In this document: in pieces, positions 34,984 through 43,973 of the stretch
How the letters are laid out: every line of letters begins with the position of its first letter
Numbering within the stretch: the stretch's first letter is position 1
Assembly (NCBI RefSeq): GCF_004770895.1
Contig: NZ_RQHS01000024.1
Span: forward strand, 97,294-161,293
Direction of reading: 5' to 3'
Length of the DNA: 64,000 bases
Source: Leptospira dzoumogneensis
GTDB lineage: Bacteria; Spirochaetota; Leptospiria; Leptospirales; Leptospiraceae
Notes under the pieces: generated by a model
What the model saw: the letters and a program-made list of their open reading frames with translations, nothing else
Database searches by the model: none
What the model was told of the DNA's origin: nothing
Position numbers and translations under genes: made by a program

Positions 34984-36447
34984 ATGCGAGACTTCCAATC
35001 GGAACAGGAACAAGATTCACTCGATAAAACTTCCTATAATAAGTGCAGAAGTTGGATCCTTCTTTCTATTTTTGCCGCTTCTTCCTTCTTATTTCCTTTC
35101 GGGACACTTGTATTTCCCGAAACAATTCCTTTCGAAACTACTAACGAAGATAAAAAGGGAAGCACGGTTAATAAACCGAACCAAAACATCACTCCGGCGA
35201 CTAGCAGTTCTACAAGTACTACTCCAACTACAGGCAAGGTCATAGACTGGGATGTGGATCGTTTAACTGAATATGCGATCTCAAACAACCCGCTGTATTT
35301 AGCCGAAAAACAAAATATGGGGATAGAGAGAGGACGGGTAATCACCGCTTCCTTATACAGAAACCCGGTCCTTCAATTCCAACAACAGTTCATTGGTGGA
35401 ACTCCAAATTCACAAGGCGGAAGTCCGGAAACCGCACCCGGAATGTACCAAGAGTTGGACGTATACGGAGTTGTTCCTCTTAGAACAAGAGTAGCCAAAA
35501 AAGGATTCGAAGCATCTATCCAAGATTTTTATAATTTCGATCGAATCTTTAGGATGAGGCTTCGCCAAAATTATTGGGCATTCGTATTTCTTACACTTCT
35601 AGTAGATACAAACAAAGAATTCTACGAAAACTACAGCGACCTTTTAGAACTCACAAAGTTTAGAGTGCAGAAGGGGGACATCTCTCCTTTAGAATTCGAA
35701 CGTCTGGAGTTGGAAAGGATACAGGTAGAAAAATTCTACCGTGACGCGATCGTTCGCAGACAAGTTATCGAAAAAGATCTGCGCATTCTTTCCGGTCTGT
35801 CTGAAGAAGAGGGAGTATTCGCATTCAAAGTGGACTCCATGAAGTTCAGACCTTTGGAAGAAATGGGACTTCACCTAAAAGAGAATTTTCCTTCTATAGA
35901 ACGTCCTGACCTTACCGCATTAGAGCAAAGGTTACAAGAGAAAAAGATGAACATAGAACTGCAAAGAAGGGAGTCCTTCGGCTGGTTGCAGTTAGGTGGA
36001 GAATGGAGGGTCAAAGGTGGGGAAAATTACGGAGGAGTATTCGCTTCCATCCCGATCCCTTTGAACGATAGAGGCCAAGGAAAAGTATATTCTGCAAAAG
36101 AAGAATATAGAAAATTCGAATTAGCCTTGGATGCGAAAAAAAGAGAAGTAATCGCAGAGATAGAAGCCGCAAAAAAAGAACTCTTGGCGAGAGAAGAACT
36201 CTTAACCAAATACGAAAGGATCAACCTTCTCCAGAAGAACAAACAACTGGAAGAGAAATCCAGAATTGCGTATGTCCGCGGCGCCTCCGATCAAGTAACC
36301 TTCCTCCAAGCAGAAAAAAACTACCTCACTATCCTCAGAGAATATTACGATTTACTGTATTTATATTTTAACGCGGTAGAAAATTATAAGGCCGCAACCG
36401 GAAGAATCGCGGAAATTTCTTCGGCAAACAAGGCGAAGGGAGAATGA
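34984..36447 (+). CDS. TolC-family outer-membrane efflux protein (CzcC-like)
   Basis: A 487-residue outer-membrane factor. A hydrophobic segment at about 25-45 (WILLSIFAASSFLFPFGTLV) acts as the export signal after an unusually long polar N-terminus; a later start would shorten it. A Thr/Ser-rich linker precedes the TolC domain (about 90-480), which has paired coiled coils (AYVRGASDQVTFLQAEKNY is the repeated TolC motif, with TKFRVQKGDISPLEFERLE earlier). It forms the outer-membrane duct of a tripartite pump with the overlapping adaptor gene. Confidence 0.88.
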   Translation: MRDFQSEQEQDSLDKTSYNKCRSWILLSIFAASSFLFPFGTLVFPETIPFETTNEDKKGSTVNKPNQNITPATSSSTSTTPTTGKVIDWDVDRLTEYAISNNPLYLAEKQNMGIERGRVITASLYRNPVLQFQQQFIGGTPNSQGGSPETAPGMYQELDVYGVVPLRTRVAKKGFEASIQDFYNFDRIFRMRLRQNYWAFVFLTLLVDTNKEFYENYSDLLELTKFRVQKGDISPLEFERLELERIQVEKFYRDAIVRRQVIEKDLRILSGLSEEEGVFAFKVDSMKFRPLEEMGLHLKENFPSIERPDLTALEQRLQEKKMNIELQRRESFGWLQLGGEWRVKGGENYGGVFASIPIPLNDRGQGKVYSAKEEYRKFELALDAKKREVIAEIEAAKKELLAREELLTKYERINLLQKNKQLEEKSRIAYVRGASDQVTFLQAEKNYLTILREYYDLLYLYFNAVENYKAATGRIAEISSANKAKGE

Positions 36448-37631
36448 CAATGAAACTATTATTCCAAAAATATAAAGTTCTGATCGTTTTAGCCTTGGGG
36501 ATCACGATCGCATTTTTCGGGTTCAAATACTTCTCCAAAAAGAAACCTGAAAAAAAGATCACCGAAGAGAACAAAAACGTATTCACTGTCCCGGAAGACG
36601 TCATCAGAAGACATCCTCTCACTTACGTCGGCTTAAAAGAAGTCTCCCAGTTCGAAGAGCTTGCACTGCCAGGCAGGATCACCTATGATCCTGAAAGTAT
36701 GGCAAAGGTCGGCTCTCAGGTCGAGGCCAGGATCAAAAAAGTTTTGGTAAAAGAAGGAGATAAGGTCAGCCAAGGATCTCCGTTAGCAATTCTTTCTTCC
36801 ATCCAATTGGGAGAAGTAGAGGCGGCTTACGTAAAAGCAAGAGCATCTTTGGACGCATTGAAGATGCAGGCGGATCGTGCTAAGGAACTTTTCGAAATGA
36901 AAGTTACTTCCGCGAAAGAATACGAGTTCGCGACCATGCAATACAAAACTGCAAGAACGGAAGTGGAAACCACTCGTATCAAGCTGGATAATTACGGTCT
37001 GACTCCTTCCGAAATAGAAGGGATCGAAAGAGGGATCTATGTTTCTTCTAACCTGATCCTCAGAAGTCCTATCAACGGAGAAGTCACCGAAAGAAAGGCG
37101 ATCCTAGGACAACAAGTAACTCGTAACGAAGAATTATTCACGATCGCTAACTTAAGTCATCTCTGGGTTTTACTCGACGTGTACGAAAAAGATCTGGGTG
37201 GAGTGAGAGAAGGTGCTCAGGCGACTATCTTTCCTTTAGGGGACGAGCATAGTAGCGTTCAGATCCAAGGAAAAGTGGGTTATGTGGGAACAGTTTTAGA
37301 TAACGTAAAACGTACCGCAAAACTCAGGATCATGGTCTCCAATAAAGGAAACAAACTAAAACCGGGCCAAACCGTTACTGCAAAAGTAGCCGGTCTTGTA
37401 GTAAGCACTGGAGGAGGAAAACGTAAGATGATCCCTCTAGAAGCAGTCCATGAGATAGAAGGAAAATTTTTCGTATTCATTCCTCATGGAGAAGGTAGTT
37501 TCGAAGCGGTAAACGTGATTGTAGGGGACACCATCGAGGACGATATCATTATCTTGGGTGGATTACCTGACGGTGCGGAAGTTGTCTCTAAGGGTTCCTT
37601 CGTTCTTAAAAGTGAATTCCTTAAGTTTTAA
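36444..37631 (+). CDS. RND efflux periplasmic adaptor (CzcB/HlyD type)
   Basis: A 395-residue membrane-fusion protein. It has one N-terminal transmembrane helix, a Lys-rich stretch, then the beta-barrel/lipoyl/hairpin order: QVEARIKKVLVKEGDKVSQG starts the lipoyl half, the coiled-coil hairpin covers about 120-180, and LILRSPINGEVTERKAILGQ is the second lipoyl half. It would link the outer-membrane duct to an inner-membrane pump. It overlaps the TolC-like gene by four bases (ATGA at 36444). The RND pump gene expected next is absent; instead a toxin gene converges, with its stop codon overlapping this gene's end. Confidence 0.88.
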   Translation: MTMKLLFQKYKVLIVLALGITIAFFGFKYFSKKKPEKKITEENKNVFTVPEDVIRRHPLTYVGLKEVSQFEELALPGRITYDPESMAKVGSQVEARIKKVLVKEGDKVSQGSPLAILSSIQLGEVEAAYVKARASLDALKMQADRAKELFEMKVTSAKEYEFATMQYKTARTEVETTRIKLDNYGLTPSEIEGIERGIYVSSNLILRSPINGEVTERKAILGQQVTRNEELFTIANLSHLWVLLDVYEKDLGGVREGAQATIFPLGDEHSSVQIQGKVGYVGTVLDNVKRTAKLRIMVSNKGNKLKPGQTVTAKVAGLVVSTGGGKRKMIPLEAVHEIEGKFFVFIPHGEGSFEAVNVIVGDTIEDDIIILGGLPDGAEVVSKGSFVLKSEFLKF

Positions 37632-38022
37632 TATTTTCTAATATTCTAACCGGATATTTTTTCAAGATCTCATCCGTAGTCGCAAACTCCCATCCGTTGA
37701 TCATTGCATGGGAAAGAAGTAATCTATCAAAAGGATCTCTGTGTATATTAGGCAGTCTAGTTAAGAAGAAGATCGCCTCGTCCTGCATCACGGATTTTTC
37801 CAGACCGGACTGTATACATGCATTCACTAAAAAATATCCGGGCATTTCTGGCAGAGGCAGTTTTCCCAGATCGTATTTGATCTGTATTTCCCAGAGAGAT
37901 ACTTGGTGGAATAGAAGCCTGACCTGATCTTCCTTGCAGAGTTCTTTAATGATTGGGGGAAGTTTGGGATCTTCTAATAAAAACCAGAGAATGATCTGTG
38001 TATCTAATAGGATTGTTCTCAA
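37621..38022 (-). CDS. vapC: PIN-domain toxin (VapC family)
   Basis: A 133-residue PIN-domain ribonuclease toxin. The four acidic active-site residues are D7 (TILLDTQIILWF), E45 (VSLWEIQIKYDLGKL), D99 (HRDPFDRLLLSHA) and D117 (EFATTDEIL). This is the subfamily often paired with Phd-type antitoxins. It lies three bases downstream of the antitoxin gene and its 3' end overlaps the converging efflux adaptor gene by 11 bases. All key residues are present, so it is likely active. Confidence 0.9.
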   Translation of the reverse strand: MRTILLDTQIILWFLLEDPKLPPIIKELCKEDQVRLLFHQVSLWEIQIKYDLGKLPLPEMPGYFLVNACIQSGLEKSVMQDEAIFFLTRLPNIHRDPFDRLLLSHAMINGWEFATTDEILKKYPVRILENIKT

Positions 38023-38025
38023 ATT

Positions 38026-38322
38026 TTATTCCCCGTAAAAATCCGATTCGAATTCTACAAGTGGGGAATTGAAATCATCCGGCACAGTAAACTTACCTGC
38101 CAAGATCCCAGGTTTTAGCTTTTTTGTCTTGGGTATGGAGATGGGAACGAGCTCTACCATAGGGCGGTTTCGTTCAGAGATGACTACTCTCTCGCCGGAG
38201 CTGGCTGCCTTTAAATAACGTCCCAAATGGGCCTTTGCTTCGCTTAAATTTACCTTTTTCATAAAGTAGTCTAGTTTTAGACTACTATTAGTCTCCACTT
38301 GGATCAATTGTTTTTCTATCAT
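38026..38322 (-). CDS. Phd/YefM-type antitoxin
   Basis: A protein of 98 residues if read from ATG 38322, which has a strong GGAGGG five bases upstream. The conserved antitoxin core begins at MKKVNLSEAKAHLGRYLKAA (ATG at 38262), followed by SGERVVISERNRPMVELVP, the Phd/YefM DNA-binding fold. The last 30 residues (DDFNSPLVEFESDFYGE) are the toxin-neutralising tail. The extra 20 N-terminal residues before 38262 are unusual, and a perfect dyad (38265-38286) sits inside them, so the true start may be 38262. It should repress its own operon and inhibit the PIN toxin. Confidence 0.85.
   Translation of the reverse strand: MIEKQLIQVETNSSLKLDYFMKKVNLSEAKAHLGRYLKAASSGERVVISERNRPMVELVPISIPKTKKLKPGILAGKFTVPDDFNSPLVEFESDFYGE
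38265..38286. promoter_or_regulatory. Perfect dyad at the antitoxin start, probable operator
   Basis: AGTAGTCTA-GTTT-TAGACTACT is a perfect inverted repeat with nine-base arms, ending three bases before the ATG at 38262. A further TAGTCT half-site lies a few bases beyond. Phd-type antitoxins bind such palindromes. Confidence 0.6.
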
Positions 38323-38375
38323 TTTACCCTCCAACTAGGTATATTTTATTTAAAATTATATCACCAAAAAAGTAC

Positions 38376-38383
38376 TTGCGCAA
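38376..38383. promoter_or_regulatory. Short palindrome upstream of lexA
   Basis: TTGCGCAA lies about 28 bases before the lexA ATG. It could be an autoregulatory site, but eight-base palindromes are not rare. The Leptospira box I recall as TTTG-N5-CAAA is not seen here. Confidence 0.25.
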
Positions 38384-38410
38384 CATTTATTCACTAATAA
38401 CTTGTTAAGC

Positions 38411-39019
38411 ATGAAAGATCTAACGGAAAAGCAACTCGCTGTTTTACAGTTTATTACCAATGTGATCAAAGAAAGGGGCTTTCCGCCAACGATCAGAGAG
38501 ATCGGAGATGAGTTCGGTATCACGGCAAAGGGTGCTTACGATCACCTGAAAGCCATAGAAAAAAAGGGATACCTAAAGACCTCCAAAAACCAGTCCAGAG
38601 CAATAGAGCTTACCCGCCAAAGTCCATTTGAAAGTTTACCAGTTCCCACCCCAAGTATCCCGCTCTTAGGTAGAGTAGCTGCGGGACTCCCCATCCTGGC
38701 AGAGGAAAATATAGAATCTTATATCCCGGTTCCGGAAGAGATGGCCTCTAAAGGGATTACCTTTGCTCTAAAAGTGCAAGGGGATTCCATGATAGAAGCC
38801 GGTATCAATGATGGAGACGTGGCGATTATCCAAAAAAAGGATATAGCCCGAAATGGAGAGATTGTAGTCGCACTTATCGAAGACGAGGCCACTTTAAAAG
38901 TATATTTTAAAGAAGCGGATCATATTCGTTTGGAAGCTAGAAATCCAAAATACAAACCGATCCGTAGTAAAAAAGTAACCATCGTAGGAAAGTTGATCGG
39001 TCTTTACCGTTCCTATTGA
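38411..39019 (+). CDS. lexA: LexA repressor
   Basis: A 202-residue SOS repressor from ATG 38411; an in-frame TTG at 38402 would add three residues. The N-terminal winged helix-turn-helix has TIREIGDEFGITAKGAYDHL. The autoproteolysis site is Ala91-Gly92 in VAAGLPIL. The catalytic dyad is Ser126 (VQGDSMIEAGI) and Lys163 (EATLKVYF). Complete length. It is divergent from the toxin-antitoxin genes. Confidence 0.97.
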   Translation: MKDLTEKQLAVLQFITNVIKERGFPPTIREIGDEFGITAKGAYDHLKAIEKKGYLKTSKNQSRAIELTRQSPFESLPVPTPSIPLLGRVAAGLPILAEENIESYIPVPEEMASKGITFALKVQGDSMIEAGINDGDVAIIQKKDIARNGEIVVALIEDEATLKVYFKEADHIRLEARNPKYKPIRSKKVTIVGKLIGLYRSY

Positions 39020-39078
39020 TAGTCGCTCCGGATTTCGGAGTTGACACTAGCCCCTGAGAGAGGAAAGATTTTGAAAGA

Positions 39079-39381
39079 GTGAATAATCTTTCCTTTTTCC
39101 GCGTATTCGCGGCCTTCTTCCTATTACTTCTATTATTCGATTGCGCCTCCCGAAAGAAAGAGATCGGGGACAGGGACTTAAAACTAGTCCTTGAATATCT
39201 GACCGAGGCCCGCCTTGCGGAAAGATTGAATTACGCTTCCGAACAAACCATTCGCAAAGATCCCGAAATTTTGGAAGCGGCCTGCGAAAGATATCAACTA
39301 GATAAGGATTCCGTAATGGAACAAATTCGAATCAAATATCCGAAGACTTACTTCGCATTGGTCGGCAAAAATGAAGAATAA
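39079..39381 (+). CDS. Small lipoprotein
   Basis: 100 residues from a GTG start at 39079, with GAAAG a few bases before. The lipoprotein signal VFAAFFLLLLLFDCASRK puts the acylated Cys near residue 22. The mature part is a short helical, charged domain (LVLEYLTEARLAERLNYASE). Its end overlaps the protease gene by 11 bases, which suggests coupled translation and perhaps a helper role for it. No family recognised. Confidence 0.7.
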   Translation: MNNLSFFRVFAAFFLLLLLFDCASRKKEIGDRDLKLVLEYLTEARLAERLNYASEQTIRKDPEILEAACERYQLDKDSVMEQIRIKYPKTYFALVGKNEE

Positions 39382-40738
39382 GGAAAGATTTGCCTGGGCC
39401 AGTTTGGTTCTGATCCTATTTACTACAGTTGTATTTCGTCCGGTCCATGCAAAAGCGGTTTCTGAAACTGCCGAAAAATATCTGCAATTATTCCATGAAG
39501 TTTTCGGGCTCATGCAAAACGGTTATGTAGAAACCGTAGACGAAGAAAAAGTATTCTTGGGCGCGATCAAAGGAATGCTCGGATCTCTAGGAGATCCACA
39601 TTCTTCTTTTTTGGAAGAAGAAGAATACAGGCAGATGCGGGAAGAGACTCGAGGATCTTTCGGCGGAGTCGGTATGGAAGTGGCTTATACGGACGGAGCC
39701 ATAGTAGTCGTTTCTCCTATCGAAGATACTCCTGCGATGAAAGCGGGAATCTTACCTCAAGATAGGATCATAGAGATAGACGGTAAAAGTACGGCAAACT
39801 TGGGCTACGCAGAAGGTATCAAACTGATGCGTGGAAAACCCGGAAGTTCCGTAAGTATCAAAGTAGAAAGAAAAAATATCAAAGAACCTCTGCAGTTTAC
39901 CTTGGTCCGTGAAAATATCAAGATAAGATATGTTCGTTCCTACTTCTTCGAAAAAGAGAAAGTCGGATATCTCCGTTTGAACCAGTTCATGGGAGAAAAC
40001 ACATTAGAAGAATTTAAAAAACATCTGAAGACGCTCGCGGATAAAAAATCGGAAGGTCTGATCGTGGACCTAAGAATGAATCCGGGCGGTTTACTTCCTT
40101 TGTCTGTTGCATTATCCGATATTTTTCTTCCGGAAGGATTGGATATAGTTTCCGTGAGAGGAAGAGGAGGAGAACTTGCCGATGTTTCCAAGTCGACAAG
40201 TAAGGGAGACAAATATACTTCTATACCATTAGTTGTTCTTATTAATGAAGGTTCTGCTTCCGCTTCTGAAATTTTTGCAGGAGCCATCCAAGACCATAAA
40301 CGAGGAAAAATTATAGGAGTTACTTCTTTCGGAAAAGGTTCCGTACAAATCGTTTATCCACTTTCTTTCGGAATGGCCGTAAAACTTACAGTTCAAAAAT
40401 ATTATACTCCTTCCGGTAAATCACTTCATGGAAAAGGAATACAACCTGATGTGATCGTAAAAGGAATAGAACCTAACGAAGACGATCGTTTTTATCTCAG
40501 GAAGATGAGCGAGAAAAAGCTACTAGATCAACTTGCTGCAAAATATCCCGAGTACAATGAGCAGAATTTTTTGAATTTCGAAAAAGCTCTTAAAGAACAA
40601 GGGATCAAACTTAGTTCGGATGTTGCCAGAGCAGTTTATAAAAATAAGACCCAACCGGAAAAAGACAGAACTATGACCGATTTGGAATTGGATCCTCAGT
40701 TGAAAAAAGCAGTGGATCTACTTTCTTCCAAATCTTAA
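39371..40738 (+). CDS. ctpA: S41-family carboxyl-terminal processing protease with PDZ domain
   Basis: A 455-residue exported protease. The signal segment [19 protein letters not shown] is followed by an N-terminal helical cap, a PDZ domain (about 95-175; [20 protein letters not shown]) and the S41 catalytic domain. The catalytic Ser is in [16 protein letters not shown] and the Lys in [31 protein letters not shown] is another family hallmark. It cleaves C-terminal tails of periplasmic proteins. It is followed by tsaD after two bases. Confidence 0.93.
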   Translation: MKNKERFAWASLVLILFTTVVFRPVHAKAVSETAEKYLQLFHEVFGLMQNGYVETVDEEKVFLGAIKGMLGSLGDPHSSFLEEEEYRQMREETRGSFGGVGMEVAYTDGAIVVVSPIEDTPAMKAGILPQDRIIEIDGKSTANLGYAEGIKLMRGKPGSSVSIKVERKNIKEPLQFTLVRENIKIRYVRSYFFEKEKVGYLRLNQFMGENTLEEFKKHLKTLADKKSEGLIVDLRMNPGGLLPLSVALSDIFLPEGLDIVSVRGRGGELADVSKSTSKGDKYTSIPLVVLINEGSASASEIFAGAIQDHKRGKIIGVTSFGKGSVQIVYPLSFGMAVKLTVQKYYTPSGKSLHGKGIQPDVIVKGIEPNEDDRFYLRKMSEKKLLDQLAAKYPEYNEQNFLNFEKALKEQGIKLSSDVARAVYKNKTQPEKDRTMTDLELDPQLKKAVDLLSSKS

Positions 40739-40740
40739 CC

Positions 40741-41757
40741 ATGATCGGTCTTGGAATAGAGACTAGCTGCGACGAAACCAGTCTAGCAATTGTGAAAGAT
40801 GGGAAAGAATTACTTTCCCTCAAAATTTTTAGCCAGATAGATCTGCATAAACCTTTTAGAGGAATTGTTCCGGAGATCGCATATAGAGCTCATCTAGAAA
40901 AGATCAATCCTCTACTCTCGGAAGTTTTAGAAGAATCTAAACTCGGACTTGCTGATCTGGACTATGTGGCCGTGACTAGATCTCCCGGCTTAACCGGTTC
41001 ACTTATGATAGGGGCACAACTCGCAAGATCCATTCATGCAGTGTATGGAACACCGATCGTTCCACTTTGTCATTTACAGGCTCATTTTGCAGTATTACAT
41101 TTAGAAGAAGTGGAGCCTGTATTTCCAGTATTAGGTTTACTTCTTTCCGGTGGGAACTCTGCCATCTATAAGATCCCTCATTTCGGCACAATGGAAGTGG
41201 TGGGAGATACGATGGATGACGCCTTGGGAGAAGCATTCGATAAGGTGGCCGGTCTATTGTCCTTGCCTTATCCAGGCGGACCTCCAATCGAAAAGGAAGC
41301 ATCTAAATATGTTCCAGGCCCAAAGGAGAAAGATCTATTGCCTCCTTTGCTTAGAAATCTGGAGCAGGATCGTGTTGCATTTTCTTTTTCAGGTTTAAAA
41401 ACTGCGGTTTCTCATTTGATCGCAAAACAACCGGATCTATCCACAGAGGCGGTATGTTATCATTTCCAAAAGACTGCATTTGAACTTGTGGAAAGAAATT
41501 TGAAACGTGCGGTTTCCATTACAGGGATCAAAAGGATCGTGGCGGGAGGAGGGGTCTTGGCGAATTCTACACTTCGTAACAGATTATCTAAATTCGCGGA
41601 AAAAAATTCCCTGGAATTTTTTTCTCCCCAAAAAAAGATCTACTGCACGGATAACGGCGCGATGGTTGCTGCCCTCGGTTATTATCTATTTAAACAGGGA
41701 TATTCTAAGAGTTTGGACTTTACTGTAAGTCCAGTAAGGCAGGAGACCTATATATGA
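40741..41757 (+). CDS. tsaD: tRNA N6-adenosine threonylcarbamoyltransferase
   Basis: A 338-residue ASKHA-fold enzyme that transfers threonylcarbamoyl to A37 of ANN-decoding tRNAs. It has [13 protein letters not shown] at the N-terminus, the metal-binding HLQAH segment, [29 protein letters not shown], the [10 protein letters not shown] motif and the terminal ARG-like [12 protein letters not shown]. Length is normal. It overlaps pssA by four bases. Confidence 0.97.
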   Translation: MIGLGIETSCDETSLAIVKDGKELLSLKIFSQIDLHKPFRGIVPEIAYRAHLEKINPLLSEVLEESKLGLADLDYVAVTRSPGLTGSLMIGAQLARSIHAVYGTPIVPLCHLQAHFAVLHLEEVEPVFPVLGLLLSGGNSAIYKIPHFGTMEVVGDTMDDALGEAFDKVAGLLSLPYPGGPPIEKEASKYVPGPKEKDLLPPLLRNLEQDRVAFSFSGLKTAVSHLIAKQPDLSTEAVCYHFQKTAFELVERNLKRAVSITGIKRIVAGGGVLANSTLRNRLSKFAEKNSLEFFSPQKKIYCTDNGAMVAALGYYLFKQGYSKSLDFTVSPVRQETYI

Positions 41758-42512
41758 ATCGCAGGCTACATTGGATTCCAAATATGATCACTCTCGGGAA
41801 CTTGAGTATGGGATTTGTTTCCATACTGATCGCTTCCGAGGCAACAGGTAACGGACCTCAATCCTATATACTCTCCGGATTTTTCATCCTACTCGCGGCA
41901 ATCTGCGACGGATTAGATGGAATGACTGCAAGAGCCTTGGATGCAACCAGCGAGTTAGGCGCTGACTTGGACAGTCTTGCCGATCTGACCGCATTCGGTA
42001 TCGCACCTGGATTCCTTTTTTATAATATGGTTCTGGGAGAATACAAAATTGACGTTTTCGGAAAAGAAGATCTTTTTCCGATCGGAATGTTGATCGCCGC
42101 TATCTTTCCTGCTTGTGCCGCATATAGATTAGCAAGATTTAATGTGGCTCATGATCCTTCTTCTTTTACCGGGTTGCCATCTCCGATTGCAGGAATTACC
42201 ATCGGATTTTTGCCGATCTTTTTAGGAAAAGATCATACTCTTCCTCATTGGTTGGGAATTCCTTTATTTATACTGATCGCTTTTTTAATGGTTTCTAATA
42301 TTCGTTATGGAAAACCTCAAGCAGCGATTCGCTCCAAGCTAAGTCCTTTACGTGCAGGTTTGATGCTCGGCGCTGCTTTGATTGCACTCTTCTTCGTAGG
42401 GTTTGCTCGTTGGCCTTGGCTTGTATATGGATTGATCTGTCTTTATATCTTCTCAGGGATTTTGACTTTCCTGATCCATATTTTACAAGAATTGAGAGTA
42501 AAACTAGACTAA
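41754..42512 (+). CDS. pssA: CDP-diacylglycerol-serine O-phosphatidyltransferase
   Basis: A 252-residue integral membrane enzyme making phosphatidylserine. The CDP-alcohol phosphotransferase motif is complete: [20 protein letters not shown] continues into LDSLADL, giving the four Asp residues. About seven to eight transmembrane helices follow the PssA pattern, and [17 protein letters not shown] at the N-terminus is typical. It is the last gene of the lipoprotein-ctpA-tsaD-pssA operon. Confidence 0.93.
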   Translation: MNRRLHWIPNMITLGNLSMGFVSILIASEATGNGPQSYILSGFFILLAAICDGLDGMTARALDATSELGADLDSLADLTAFGIAPGFLFYNMVLGEYKIDVFGKEDLFPIGMLIAAIFPACAAYRLARFNVAHDPSSFTGLPSPIAGITIGFLPIFLGKDHTLPHWLGIPLFILIAFLMVSNIRYGKPQAAIRSKLSPLRAGLMLGAALIALFFVGFARWPWLVYGLICLYIFSGILTFLIHILQELRVKLD

Positions 42513-42629
42513 AAGTGAATTTCTATTTTCTGGTTTAGCCTAGATGGAATAACTTTTCATTGATTGTGCCGGTTTCTCTTTTAAAAAAGATTGGACGGCA
42601 CTTAAAAAATCCAAGAAAGTAAGTGCGGT

Positions 42630-42886
42630 ATGGATCAAGAAAATCTAATTAAAAGGATCACCTTTGATCCTAAAATCTTGGGCGGAAAACCAATCATTCG
42701 AGGTCGTAGATTGGCCGTTGAACATATCCTTGGGATGCTTGCAGCGGAAGATACGCCTGAGCAGATCTTACAAGGTCACCCTTGGTTAAATTGGATGATA
42801 TACAGGCCTGTCTTGTTTATGCACATCGAGTAATCTCCCATGAGAGAATAGAAAATATTCCTACCGACTCAAGCCAAGTTGCGTGA
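42630..42886 (+). pseudogene. DUF433-type antitoxin gene broken by a one-base frameshift
   Basis: The first frame gives a DUF433 start (KRITFDPKILGGKPIIRGRR, then VEHILGMLAAEDTPEQILQG) but ends at 42833 with a tail unlike the family. In the next frame the sequence from about 42800 reads DDIQACLVYAHRVISHERIE, exactly the expected DUF433 continuation, and stops at 42884-42886. One missing A in the AAATT run near 42790 explains both. It could be a real mutation or an assembly error. DUF433 proteins are antitoxins of DUF5615 PIN-like toxins, and the remnant of one follows. Confidence 0.8.
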
Positions 42887-42960
42887 AAGTCTTATTAGAC
42901 ACCTGCGTTTGGGGTGAGGTTGCTATGCCGAAAATGAAAAATTGGAAAAAAAATGTCTGA
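42883..42960 (+). pseudogene. Truncated DUF5615 PIN-like toxin remnant
   Basis: A 25-codon frame starting at GTG 42883 overlaps the restored antitoxin stop by four bases (GTGA). It begins KVLLDTCVWGEV, as in DUF5615 toxins, including the first catalytic Asp, then runs into unrelated sequence and stops at 42960. The rest of the toxin, with its other acidic residues, is missing. The next gene starts inside this remnant. Confidence 0.65.
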
Positions 42961-43285
42961 TACAATAAATGCTTTTACAAAGCTATTTGAAAGCATTATC
43001 GATAAATATGGGCCATTGAACACTGTTCTAATTGGGATTGTATTAGCTGTTGTCCTATTTCTATTCCGTCTATATACTGATTACAGGAAAGATCGAGAAA
43101 GAGACAAAATAATTGAAGAAAAGGAGCGAACTGTCCAGCGACTTGCTCAGGAAGCGAGAGAATGGCGAATTGTTATTCTAAAAGAAAAGTATAAATGGAC
43201 CGATGAGCAAGTTGAAAGGTTCATACATAAAGGCGATTTTAAAGACGGCGTCGAAGCACGTCAGAAATTAGAAGGAACAAAGTAA
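42953..43285 (+). CDS. Small membrane protein with coiled-coil tail, unknown
   Basis: 110 residues. A single transmembrane helix (LNTVLIGIVLAVVLFLFRLY, about 22-41) is followed by a highly charged coiled coil (KDRERDKIIEEKERTVQRLA) and a short C-terminal helical domain with EKYKWTDEQVERFI. The start lies inside the truncated toxin remnant. Composition is more AT-rich than in neighbouring operons. No family recognised. The pair with the next gene may be phage- or defence-derived. Confidence 0.65.
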   Translation: MSDTINAFTKLFESIIDKYGPLNTVLIGIVLAVVLFLFRLYTDYRKDRERDKIIEEKERTVQRLAQEAREWRIVILKEKYKWTDEQVERFIHKGDFKDGVEARQKLEGTK

Positions 43286-43286
43286 G

Positions 43287-43892
43287 ATGAATACTGATTC
43301 CACGATAGCTATTATTACTTTTTTTGCAATTTTACTAGTCTTCATGATTAAAGAGATTATATTAATCTATAGGAATATACGGAAAATACGCCAAGACAGA
43401 CATTTAATTAGGGTAGAAAAAACTAGAGAGTATTTTTCGAATATTCGCGAATCCTTACTTCATCTAATGAAAAATGAGACAGTTCATCCTGACAATAATC
43501 TTTTCCAAGTTATTTATTCCGTATCTACAATGATAATGCGTCGCCCTGACCAATATGCGGAATTAAGTGATTATCTAGTTGTTTCTTTTATAAATACTAA
43601 AGTTGAAGAAAAACAAAAATCGAATAAGGCAGAAATTCCAAAAGAGTTGAGATCACTTCTGTTTAAAACTGCAGAAGGTTTATATAAAATCATAATTGAA
43701 TATTCTGCAATCCTTAGGGTTTTATTCCAAATAAGCAATACCTTGAAACAAATCACTCCATTAGAGTTCCTTTCTCCAGTATTCAAACAAATTAGAGAAA
43801 AGATATTTGAACAAGAAGTTAAGTCTAATCCAAAGATAGAAAATATAAATATTGCCAGAAAAGAGCTTAAGACTCTCTCTTTGGCCGCTTAA
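43287..43892 (+). CDS. Membrane-anchored helical protein, unknown
   Basis: 201 residues beginning with a transmembrane helix (IAIITFFAILLVFMIKEIIL) and continuing as an all-helical cytoplasmic part (NIRKIRQDRHLIRVEKTREY, EGLYKIIIEYSAILRVLF). It begins one base after the previous gene and is surely co-expressed with it. It is AT-rich, with many ATA and AAT codons unlike the flanking operons, which suggests recent acquisition. Function unknown. Confidence 0.65.
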   Translation: MNTDSTIAIITFFAILLVFMIKEIILIYRNIRKIRQDRHLIRVEKTREYFSNIRESLLHLMKNETVHPDNNLFQVIYSVSTMIMRRPDQYAELSDYLVVSFINTKVEEKQKSNKAEIPKELRSLLFKTAEGLYKIIIEYSAILRVLFQISNTLKQITPLEFLSPVFKQIREKIFEQEVKSNPKIENINIARKELKTLSLAA

Positions 43893-43973
43893 AGAAGCGT
43901 TGACTAATTGTAAGTTGTGATACTCATTTTAGGTAGCGCTTATGTTGTACACCTAATCGAATATCTTTATTTT

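Noticed and set aside
38335..38410. A canonical Leptospira LexA box upstream of lexA
   Set aside because: I found no TTTG-N5-CAAA. Only an eight-base palindrome TTGCGCAA is present, which is too short to claim as the operator.
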